Of a stretch of DNA of 27,308 nucleotides, positions 19,317 through 27,308 are shown one piece after another. The notes under the pieces were generated by a model that saw nothing but the letters and a program-made list of their open reading frames with translations, had not been told where the DNA came from and made no database searches. The stretch is from Glutinoglossum americanum (Eukaryota; Ascomycota; Geoglossomycetes; Geoglossales; Geoglossaceae): positions 1 through 27,308 of the forward strand of contig JAGHQL010000253.1 in the NCBI GenBank assembly GCA_020080175.1, written 5' to 3'. A program made the translations under genes and the position numbers. Position 1 is the first letter of the stretch; the number at the start of each line of letters is the position of its first letter.

Positions 19317-19712
19317 CCTATGTAAGCCTTTTAATTATAGTCCTTTACGTATTTATATATGTAGTTCTTTTACTAGCTATACTTTCAGACTGTACTTCCA
19401 TATAAAGTTTTTATAATATCTATATAGTTTCTTCGCTAGTCCTACTTCTATGTAGAGTTCTCTATAATATTATTAGTATAACCATATAAGCTCTATTTAT
19501 ATATTATCAGCTTAATATATTATATATAAAGTGGTCTCTCCTATACTTTACTGATCTTTTTTAGAACTAACTCTCCTTCTTAACTTATTTAGTAGTTAGC
19601 CAAGCCTTTACTTAGTAGCTATTATGATATAAAAAATCTATACAGAGCTAGTTCAGTTCTGACATTTACAATATCCAATCTTTATAATTCAGCTTATATA
19701 AGCAACTGTTAT

Positions 19713-19909
19713 ATTAAATTAATATTTAGTTATCCTTAAACTATTAAGTTAATTTATAATTCTTATATATTTAAGTTTTATTTATATATAAGCTAGTTAG
19801 TTAGTCATTGTTATTATTACAAAATATAATATTTATACTACTATTGAACCTTTAAAAATTCTTAACATCAAAGTACCTTTATGTTATCTTAATATTAAAG
19901 GTTTTTATA
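19713..19909 (-). mobile_element. Truncated LTR-like fragment, TGTAAGAAC family
   Basis: Reverse fragment of about 200 bp ending AAAGGTTTTTATA. It matches the first part of the family (words corresponding to TTAACATCAAAGTACCTTTATG). The remainder is absent. Heavily A+T-shifted. Confidence 0.55.
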
Positions 19910-20492
19910 ATTATTTCTTTATTATAATTCTTACTACTACTTACAAAGGAAACAATTATTAAAAGAATATTTTTTATAACATAAAAATTTTTTCACTTAT
20001 CTTCTTTAATTTACCCTTTAGTTAAACTTAAACTGTAGATATCAAACTTTCTAACTTTGCAATAAATACTGTCTCTCCCTGGTATCAAATTTAATCTATA
20101 AGCTTAGAGACAGGCATACAGAATTTAGACCATCTAGTAATTAAACTATTGAATAATTATCTTAGTAAGTAGGTTCATCAGTATTATCACAAACCCTTTG
20201 CATGATAGAAATAGCTGACATAAGTACGCAAAAATAAACCCGCTATGGAAGTCATTGTATCTGTTTGGGCAACCCGTTCAACTTCACAATAAGCAGGCTT
20301 GCAGAAGGTGGTGAGTCCGCACCCGGTTTTGGTGAGCTCGCCCCGAAAAAAAAAAACCAACCAACGCGGTTCGTTGGACACGAAAAGTTAATATTCTATG
20401 CACTGGCTGGGTACCAAGCCGCACTTGCAACTTCCTTCAACCCCGCTGTTACCTGAGAAAGATATGGATTTTGGGGGTATCAAGAGTTAAAT
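19910..20492. other. Boundary region from A+T-rich repeats to gene-like composition
   Basis: Composition turns from A+T-rich to normal at about 20200. An A10 run lies at 20347-20356. A short motif TGGTATCAAA at 20083 resembles the primer-binding sequence of copia elements but has no adjacent LTR in the correct orientation. No gene is supported. Confidence 0.4.
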
Positions 20493-21947
20493 ATGTCTGT
20501 CGTCCGCACAACTACGATCTCTGACTTTTGGCATATCGGCCCATTAACGACGGTATTTACGCCTCCGTCTTTCTTGTGATAATCGTTTCAAGTACGATGA
20601 CTTTTGGAGCTACTGTCGCGATTTAACCTTGATAACAACTGGACCTGCTTCGGAGGATAACTATGATGGAGCCGAGTGCTACCCCTCCGGGCTAAGTAAG
20701 ACCTGAAATGGGCTATCGGTATTACTCTCCCGGTATATGTCCGAGAGACTATAGTACCGTCTCGAGAGGGTCAACAAGCCGAACCAAGTCCGAGGCAGTG
20801 TGCTGTCCGAGGCAAGACAACCCTATGTGCAACGCGGACTTACAGCTTTCCTTACAAGCTTGTTTGCAGTCGATATTCACTTAGGATTAGCTCAACAAAA
20901 TACTTATGGTGTGAGAGCTACATGTCCACTCCAGAGGTTGTCTAAGTTATTTCTGTAACCACCGAGGGAACCACCTCCAGCCTCTTCATCGACTCCACAA
21001 CCACATTTAATCCCTCTGCAATTTCATACCTGTATGCCAGGGCGCAGGTTATTTTGGTACGGTGGGAAAACTCTGACACGACGCTCCTTCCTCCGATCAC
21101 AGGTGCAACTACGTTGATGCCCAATGTTATACCTCCATCAACTACGGTGACTTCTGCAGTGACTTCTACAGGTATTCAGGCGAGCAGTTCTACCCCAGCA
21201 TTCAAAGGTGCGACATCTTCGACGACCAGACTCCCTACAAGAGCCATCGCTGGACTATCAATAGCTATTACAGTCTTCGTTGTCTCTGCAATAGTGTGCC
21301 TTATTGTAATCATAAGACGAAAGAGGGCACAGAGAGCTTTATCCACGATCGATTCACCATCCATATTGGACATCAGACAGCTACCTATAGTAGAACTAGG
21401 TTTAAGCGGAGGGAATAGAAATGAAGGTATTCGCGACACTCGAGCGGAGATCGATACGCCATCGGTGATAAACACCAGACAGCCGTCCGCAGCAGAACTG
21501 GGTTCGAGTGGAAGGAGCGGAAGTAAAAGCATTCACAACACTGCGGTAGAGATCGATACGCCGTCTGTGATAAACGTCAGACAGCCGCCTGTAGCGGAAC
21601 TGGGTTTGAGTAGATGGAATGGAAGTGAAGGCATTCACGACACCACGGAGCGAGAAAACCCCTCGGCACGTCTAAACCATAGACCTTTATTGCGCAAAGA
21701 ACTGCCTGTCCAAAGCCCTGGTCTGAATCGCACGGTTGAGCCATCATGCGACCCGGAAGTGTATCTGGCTCCTCAGCTACCTCCTACCTTGTCGCAGCAG
21801 ACCCGACAGGCACTGGTCGATGAGTTACGAGAGGTCGAGGCGGAAGAGGCAAGATTGCTCGAGTTAGGGAGGGTTTCACGACGCAAACGAGAACTGCAGG
21901 AGCAATTAGGGTCGCGCCCATGCGGGACGGCGTTGGATGTTGGGTGA
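20493..21947 (+). pseudogene. Broken gene for a secreted Cys-rich, single-TM fungal surface protein
   Basis: ATG at 20493 opens with PLTTVFTPPSF. The next blocks are in other frames: CDNRFKYDDFW..NYDGAECYPSG (20575-20690), then YYSPGICPRDYS..AVCCP..CLQSIF (20711-20890). Next comes VTTEGTTSSLFIDS..VRWENSD and the long final frame to 21947. Together these match the layout of a common ascomycete family: Ser/Thr- and Cys-rich ectodomain, TM helix (IAGLSIAITVFVVSAIVCL), basic stop-transfer RRKR, cytoplasmic tail. At least two frame changes within conserved motifs, before CDNRF and before YYSPG, cannot be introns, because the conserved motifs continue directly. A third may be an intron near 20865-20950. 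The tail has three 34-residue repeats and ends with a charged helix (DELREVEAEEARLLELGR). The function of the family is not established; a wall- or signal-related role is inferred. Confidence 0.65.
21345..21650 (+). repeat. Three 102-bp in-frame tandem repeats in the cytoplasmic tail
   Basis: Units start at about 21345, 21447 and 21549. Each encodes about 34 residues: IDSPSILDIRQLP, IDTPSVINTRQPS and IDTPSVINVRQPP, followed by a (V/A)ELG(L/S)S block and a G.. I(R/H)(D/N)T block. The period is a multiple of three and the frame is kept. Confidence 0.85.
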
Positions 21948-23776
21948 GAACCGCGCTAACGGAAGAGCACCCGGGACTTACTCCGCAGTAGCAAATGGGG
22001 ACTGCCAAATCTGTGCTGCGCCTATTTGCCTGTCTGGGTTCCTGGCTGGCAAAAGACTTCTCGCACATGTAAACTTCTCTCCGCACCAAAAAAGGGCGGT
22101 GGCTAGACCGAATCGCACAATTCACCGGCATCCAAATTATTATATTTAAAAGGGCAGTTAATTCGAACATTATGGACAAGCCTCTGCAAATACCAGATAT
22201 CAGAGACAAGATTGGGGTCTGTAGGATCTTGTGATGTACTTGGAAATATTAAAGGGATTATAATTTGTCAAATTTTTGGGGGTGGTCTACTGGCGAATGA
22301 GGGTTTGTCGCTTTACTGAATCACAGTCAATTTGAAGAACATTCGAATGAAAGAGTATGGGATTTGCTAGCACTTGCCGATCAATGGTTAACTTTTAATG
22401 TATCACATTTTCCAAAGTGTCCAAAAAATACCATCTAAGAAAACAAAATGTCTGGGAGGGGCCCAACATTAGTACCAATAAGATGCATAGAAAATTAATG
22501 AAAGTATTATTGCGAATGCGGATGCTAGCGAATTGGCATCCAAACCTTTGACACTCCAGCAGCCAGTTTTGGATGCCTTGGCGCTGTCTTTTTTCTTTTT
22601 TTTTTGAACGCTCTTCCACTACGGGTCGAGGTTGGGGGACAGAGTATCGAACAGTTCGCCTGGCTAACTGTATTTTAAAAAAAAAAAACCATGACCCCCC
22701 CCCCAAATACCCGGGGAGCGAGATCTCCGCCTGGGTGCATACAAACCTTCGATCTGGTACTGTACGAAAAGAAAGCAACCCCATCGTTTAGTACTCGAGC
22801 TCCTTCGCGTCCCCCCCGGCTCCCGCGCAGGACAAATGTATCCGCCCTACTGGTGGCCAGCTACTGTGCGGCTGCAAGCTAGGGCTTGTCGGATTTTGGT
22901 CGGGCAGAGCACGGGACCCGGCGATTTGGCCTTGATCGGGTGGATGGCAGCAGGTGTTATGGTATTGGGATGGGGGCGCTCTCACAGTGCCCCTTTTTTG
23001 GTTTGCGGAAGACTCTAGTGTCGGACTCCAGCGCAGGCATCGCTGCACTTGGCCAAACTAATAACAAGCCTCCCGTACCGATATAGAGTTGCGCAATGGC
23101 TTGCTTGAAGAAGTGCGTGTAAGATCAGATACCGAGCGCAAGGGCCCGGGTTGCTGGTAGGGTAACCCAAGGGGGCCCACAAACCGTGTATTCTAGTATT
23201 TGCTTCCGCCCGGACTCCATGGGGAGGAGGAGGTTGGCAATCAGTTCTTCCAGCACACAGACGAACGCACACACCCCCGCACTGCGCATGCTAACCCCAA
23301 CTAGAAGAACCCCAAACCCCCGGAATCGTTTGAAAGGAAAGCTAATACGAGCCTTTAATTCTCAAAAAAAAAATTTTTTTGTGGGAAAAACATCTAAACG
23401 GCTTTTGCTATACAAAAGCTACAATTCTGCGTTAGGTGACAAAAAAGAAGGGATCAGGAAGCTATCTTGAACAAGAGGCGTAAAGCGACAATCAGACAAG
23501 AGAGAGAGAGAAAGAGAGCAACTCTTCAAGGTCATTTTTTATACTTGGCATAAACGGAAATTCGTAACAAGGTGCTGGCAGCAGAGGTAGAGACTACGCG
23601 CAAGAAGGTATCTCAGCAATAAACCAGGAAAAGAAAGCAACAAGAAATACTATTGGGAGATGAAGGAGACGCTATGGAATCCAGCATCGACAGCGAAATA
23701 TGTGATTCCAGCAACTGTATCTACATGTGCAAAGATCAGAATCTTTGTCTGGGTGCGCTATATCTGTCGGGCCCGC
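21948..23776. other. 1.8 kb without recognisable gene
   Basis: Composition is mostly normal, but no open frame shows a domain or believable splice structure. Landmarks are a T9-10 run near 22596-22605, an A12 run at 22677-22688 followed by C10 at 22695-22704, and an (AG)n microsatellite at about 23498-23518. The part left of 23777 includes the 3' untranslated region of the DUF7703-type gene, which ends there on the minus strand. Confidence 0.45.
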
Positions 23777-24781
23777 CTATTTCTCCCCCTCAACAGACCC
23801 AGGCGGACCACTGTATTCCGTAACCTCCTCGGTTGTCTTGAAGACGCCACCACTTCTTATCTTGGATAAGGGAATGTGATCAGTCCCGGTCAAGGTGGTA
23901 TGGGGGTCCCCCAAGTCCCTAGCATTCCGATTTTTGGTAGTTCCAGTGCTGTCCACATCCACGATGGGTTGGCTGTTATGCTGATAGTTGGACCAATCTT
24001 CAGTCCGATTCCGGGTGACTTCGAGCAACTGGTTCAGGACCACAAACTCCATCTTCAGTTTGACGCTATAGACAGCCACCTTGTAGAAGTGCTGCACTTC
24101 ATCATATCCAGCGTATTGGATGCTGACAAGGATGATGTCTAGAGCGATAACAAAGATGTTAACATAGATGAGGCGCCAGAAGGTCAAGCGAGCCTTTTGT
24201 CCACGTATGCTCTGGATAGGGCGAAGGGTCATAAGGGCAAAGTAGATGTAGATTCCAGAGATGGTAATCTCTTGGAGGGAGAAGATGGTGAGCTGGAGAG
24301 GTTCGTAGATCTTGTAGACGTCTGCGTACGAGGAGACCCCGGGTCTTGCGAACATTAGGAAGACGATGATGGTAATGGGGATGTGGCAGACGAGGACGGT
24401 GAAGATGATCATGAAAAGAACGCCGCGGATCACGCTGGGATTGTAAACCACCATATGGAGTCGGCTGTAGAGAACGAGGGCCTGGCCGGTAACCATCAGA
24501 TACCATCCAAGGATGAGGGCGACAACAACAAGCATCACATGGGCCGGGCTAGCATCGTTCAACTTGAAGGTCTTCATGACAACGCCCAAGCCGTTTATAG
24601 CGACTCCCCACATGGCGGCGAACACGCTCCAGAAGTAGAGACCCCTCCATCGCTTGAACGTGGAGAAGAGGAGGAAGTGCAGTTCGATGACATTGTAGAA
24701 GGCGATGGTCATGAGCGCGCACTCTGTCATGTAGGTGGGGAAAGCGGAAGAGAGGACGACGCCGCCATCTTGTGTTTTCAT
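23777..24781 (-). CDS. Seven-TM fungal integral membrane protein (DUF7703 type)
   Basis: A single uninterrupted exon of 334 residues from ATG 24781. Hydrophobic segments lie at about residues 15-38, 47-66, 80-104, 118-145, 160-185, 200-222 and 232-255, giving seven predicted membrane helices. They are followed by a polar tail of about 75 residues with NRTEDWSNYQHNS and DHIPLSKIRSGGVFK. Phrases such as LHFLLFSTFKRWRGLYFWS, VTGQALVLYSRLH and VYSVKLKMEFVVLNQL match my memory of a widespread ascomycete family of unknown function labelled DUF7703. The fold resembles fungal 7-TM receptor-like proteins, but ligand and signalling partner are unknown. The frame is intact, unlike its two nearest protein-gene neighbours. 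No intron is needed. Confidence 0.85.
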   Translation of the reverse strand: MKTQDGGVVLSSAFPTYMTECALMTIAFYNVIELHFLLFSTFKRWRGLYFWSVFAAMWGVAINGLGVVMKTFKLNDASPAHVMLVVVALILGWYLMVTGQALVLYSRLHMVVYNPSVIRGVLFMIIFTVLVCHIPITIIVFLMFARPGVSSYADVYKIYEPLQLTIFSLQEITISGIYIYFALMTLRPIQSIRGQKARLTFWRLIYVNIFVIALDIILVSIQYAGYDEVQHFYKVAVYSVKLKMEFVVLNQLLEVTRNRTEDWSNYQHNSQPIVDVDSTGTTKNRNARDLGDPHTTLTGTDHIPLSKIRSGGVFKTTEEVTEYSGPPGSVEGEK

Positions 24782-25640
24782 GTTGACGATTGACGATGTT
24801 GGGATATGGAGTTGGTGACGAGATGTGTTCGACGGGCGGAAGTGACGATATATCCCAGCTCCTCGTCAACGCCTAGACCGCGCCCGTCCGTGGGGATACG
24901 GCAAATGACTGGCAGAGTTCGTTGCCGAACGGGATGGTCTGACGATCCCGCCCCCTGGCAGGCACGGGAGACGGGCCAGGTTTCTCGCGCCAGTTGTGCA
25001 GCAACGTGCATCCACAGGGGGGCTCATCGCTTGCTCCCGTCCTAGCGTGTGCTATCGTGGGGAGAGCAGGCTGCTCCTGCACGGAGAGGGGACTGTCGCG
25101 ATCCGCCATCCGAGTGACAGGCGGGGTGTACGGCCGCGGTGCAAAGGAGTCGCGCGCAGCCGAGGACGACTGTCAAGACGTATTCCAGGCGACACTGTGT
25201 GATGGACCTCCATATTCTCGCTGCTTGAGACATCGCCGCCGGTGGTTGGATATTGTGGAGATGCCAGCGGCGTCAGGGCGCAACTCCAGCCATGATGCAG
25301 ACTCGAGACGGACTGCTGGAAACGACCCCACAGCGTCCCAAGATGCTCTGCAATTCGTCCTGGTTGTTCCGTTCTATTGAACCTTGCCCTCGATTGGGGA
25401 GCAGGAACGCCCAGTGTGTCAGTGGGATGGCTTGGATTCTCGCGGGCCGAAGGATTGATGGGAGCCGAGTCAAGTGCGCCATGTTCCGAGCCAATGGCGA
25501 CAAGCGTCCTGGGCGGGACACTAACCCGCACCGACCCAAAGGCGTATTTCACAAAGGGGCGATAGCACAATCGCCTTTGGTGACGGGGACGGTCGGGGCA
25601 GGCATCTTGGCTCTTGGTCGTTGTAGTCAAAAGCAGCTCT
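24782..25640 (-). promoter_or_regulatory. Upstream region of the DUF7703-type gene
   Basis: About 860 bp of G+C-rich DNA lies before the A+T-rich block. The leader just before the ATG reads CATCGTCAATCGTCAAC on the coding strand. Many open frames overlap here on both strands, but they mirror each other, have no domains and are typical of G+C-rich non-coding DNA. No defined operator was identified. Confidence 0.4.
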
Positions 25641-26216
25641 GAATGGAATATAAGAATGGCCCGAAAAGTGCTTAAAGAAGTGTACTATGGTACAGGGCGA
25701 AAATTTTGTTAGTATGTGCGCTACTGCAAGGGCTGTGGAAATTACCTTCTCTTGCTGTTTTTCTTCTGGGTTCGTTCCCACCCACCCTTCTATTCTTCAA
25801 GTATTAATACTAAAATACTATGAGTGAAAATATCAGTTTTGTTCCTTTTACTTTAAGAAAAAAAATTCATCTTACTTGTAATTAGTGACTTGATATTTAG
25901 CTTCTATGTTCCTTAAAATAGTTTTACTTTAAGATTGTAAGACATACTGATATAACTAAATAATAAATTTAATATGTATATCAAGAGCTAGTAATATTAC
26001 AAAAGCATACTGAATAACCTCTAAAACTTAATTCAGATTAAATCAAAGAGCTTATCAAATTCATTATAGTATTTAAAATTGATTAATAAATATCCTATTA
26101 TTAATTAATTAAAATATTAAATTTTGAATATAAAGAATATACTGTCTGATTTATTTTGAAAAAAATAATTTTAATTAATATATTGTTTGTCAAAAACCTT
26201 TAATTAATATTAAAAA
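25641..26216. other. Transition to A+T-rich RIP-like DNA
   Basis: From about 25795 the sequence is strongly A+T-rich with TTAATTAA words and no open frame. Nothing recognisable apart from composition. Confidence 0.5.
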
Positions 26217-26601
26217 TATAAGAACTTTCAATGTCAAGGTGACATGAAGGCACTTCGACATTAAGGGTTCTTAAAAGGTTTGAGGATGACTATACATCGG
26301 TCTGACTTAGAATATATAGCAGGTAGGATAAACTTGATTCTAGCAGTCAAAAAATATAAAAGACTAATTATTAACCTTTAAGTGAGAGGCTAGTAGATCA
26401 TATATATACATAATAATAAATGTATAATAGTCAGGACATTGCATTACTGTCAGAATGTAAGTCTCTAGTATTGACTTCAGAATGTATACTTCTGGAATTT
26501 ATATCACTATATAGATAAAATGTCGTCGACATCATATAAGCTAATTACCTAGCTATAGAGTCTTAGTAGTCTCACTGAGTAACTAATCACAGGTTATAAC
26601 A
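26217..26601 (+). mobile_element. LTR-like repeat, TGTAAGAAC family, shortened copy
   Basis: Starts TATAAGAACTTTCAATG and ends GGTTATAACA. It shares GACTTAGAATATATAGCAGG and GCTAATTACCTAG with the copies at 2394-3311. It is flanked by AAAAA on both sides, which is weak evidence because of low complexity. About 90 bp shorter than the full copy. Confidence 0.6.
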
Positions 26602-26663
26602 AAAAACTAATAATTAAAACTAGTATGAATAAAGAAATATTATTACTAGAAATATAAGTAATA

Positions 26664-27005
26664 TGTCAGGTTCTAGGGGGGTGCCGCGGGCGCTCGAGGG
26701 TCGAGGGGGTCGTTCGGGAGGTCGTCCGTGGGCTCGCGAATGAGTTCTTGAGCTCGAATAGGTGTCACGGCTCGGCAGGATATCCGGCGGGATGTCAGAG
26801 GCAGGTAGGCTGGGTAGGTGGATGGATATGGGCCACTGGGTGGCTTCTATTAGATGAACTATATACAAGAGGTGTGTTGACCGATGGAGGTTGAAGGGTC
26901 AACTCCGTCGGTCGGAAAAAGGGCTTGCGGGCTTGGCTCGAGCACGGACCGCATATTGGTCCAAGCTCGCGAGCTCTGCCCCTTGCGGCTCTGCGCGCCG
27001 TGACA
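26664..27005 (-). mobile_element. Solo LTR, TGTCACGAC family, second reverse copy
   Basis: 342 bp from TGTCAGGTTCTAGG to GCGCCGTGACA, G+C-rich and close to the copy at 18984-19316. GTAATA occurs immediately on both sides. The right flank continues as the TGTTACGG-type LTR, but the left flank does not resemble that LTR, so the insertion site has been rearranged or truncated. Confidence 0.75.
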
Positions 27006-27308
27006 GTAATACACTAAGCCGGTGACATACGAGGGGGGCCCGCAAGGCTCCACCAATGACGTTATCATAGGAACTCCACATGGGAGTACAGCCGGCGGAG
27101 GAACCGCACGAGCATTAGAGGAACTCCATATAGGAGCACGGCCGGCGGCGAAGGAACCGCACGACATCATAGGAACTCCACATAGGAGCACAGCCGACGG
27201 CGAAAGAACTACATGGCATAATAGGAACTCTACATAGGAGCACGGCTGGTGACGAAGGAACTGCACGGGCATCATAGGAACTCCACATAGGAGCACGGCC
27301 AGCAGCGG
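27006..27308 (+). mobile_element. Partial TGTTACGG-type LTR with minisatellite, cut by window end
   Basis: From GTAATACACTAAGCCGGTG it follows the inner part of the solo LTR at 1432-2095 (shared GGGGCCCGCAAGGC block). It then has at least five 52-53-bp units (starts near 27065, 27117, 27171, 27223 and 27276) built on AGGAACTCCACATAGGAGCA. The LTR's first part is absent and its end is beyond the window. Confidence 0.75.

Larger units (their letters stand above)
17569..19705. repeat. Long inverted-repeat element, two partial direct copies, interrupted twice
   Basis: Sequences at 17569-17640 and 19631-19705 are inverted copies of each other (shared words ATATAAGCTGGG/ATATAAGCTGAA, AAAGATT, GAGCTAG/GAACTAG). 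Inside, a body of roughly 650 bp occurs twice in the same direction: 17609-18265 and 18740-19664, sharing AGTTATAAAGAAG, AGTTTATTAG and TATTTAGAATAG. Between the copies lies an LTR (18266-18739), and the second body carries another LTR (18984-19316). Strongly A+T-rich with no frame. The family is unclear: it could be an LTR or a TIR element. Confidence 0.5.

Noticed and set aside
20083-20092. TGGTATCAAA as a copia-type primer-binding site
   Set aside because: The nearest LTR-like fragment is in the opposite orientation and 170 bp away, so the match is probably fortuitous.
22395-23272. Several open frames of 60-130 codons on both strands
   Set aside because: They overlap one another, run through homopolymer tracts and show no domain, start context or splice structure.
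24806-25642. Dense overlapping open frames right of the DUF7703-type gene
   Set aside because: G+C-rich non-coding DNA gives long frames by chance; none has a recognisable motif.
27065-27308. Possible CRISPR-like repeat array
   Set aside because: Adjacent units have no unique spacers, are degenerate over their whole 52-53 bp, and lie inside a fungal LTR; it is a minisatellite.

Overview
The window looks like a filamentous ascomycete chromosome, most likely Eurotiales (Penicillium/Aspergillus type). The evidence is short 49-66 nt introns with GT..AG ends and CTAAC-like branch points, a fungal DUF7703-type membrane protein, a Myb-tailed protein resembling one I remember from Penicillium genomes, pogo/Fot1 and Tc1-like transposons, and long A+T-rich stretches that look repeat-induced-point-mutated (RIP). 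No database search was possible, so genus-level placement is tentative.

Layout, left to right. 1-989 is the 5' part of a pogo-type DNA transposon whose transposase frame (minus strand) is fully open to the window edge. 1000-4440 is a repeat block: a RIP-decayed Tc1-like transposase fragment, then a nest of LTR fragments (1351-3321) including a solo LTR with perfect 5-bp target duplications, then unrecognised A+T-rich DNA. 4709-9547 is a gene island on the plus strand: a four-exon phosphoribosylglycinamide formyltransferase (ADE8 type), then a long gene for a zinc-finger protein with a DEDDh-exonuclease-like core. 9836-12019 (minus) is a three-exon gene for an acidic protein with a C-terminal Myb/SANT domain, facing the previous gene tail to tail. 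12020-13395 is G+C-normal DNA with a 120-bp direct duplication and a minus-strand TATA-type promoter but no gene I can name.

13396-20160 is the largest repeat block. It holds two small foldback MITEs, three GGGTCGGGT-rich MITEs, a family of about 333-bp solo LTRs nested in each other, another about 333-bp LTR family, and a long inverted-repeat element in two partial copies. 20493-21947 is a broken gene of the fungal secreted-Cys-rich/single-TM type. 21948-23776 has no gene I can see. 23777-24781 (minus) is an intact seven-TM DUF7703-type protein with its promoter region to the right. 25640-27308 returns to A+T-rich DNA with three more LTR pieces.

The genes do not form an evident pathway or operon-like system. 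The most novel item is the zinc-finger/exonuclease-like protein. Its frame is interrupted at mononucleotide runs, and the Myb gene shows the same thing once. This pattern fits either gene decay or homopolymer errors in the assembly, and the sequence alone cannot decide between them. The repeat blocks give a clear relative chronology: G+C-rich, intact-looking solo LTRs sit inside older A+T-rich copies.
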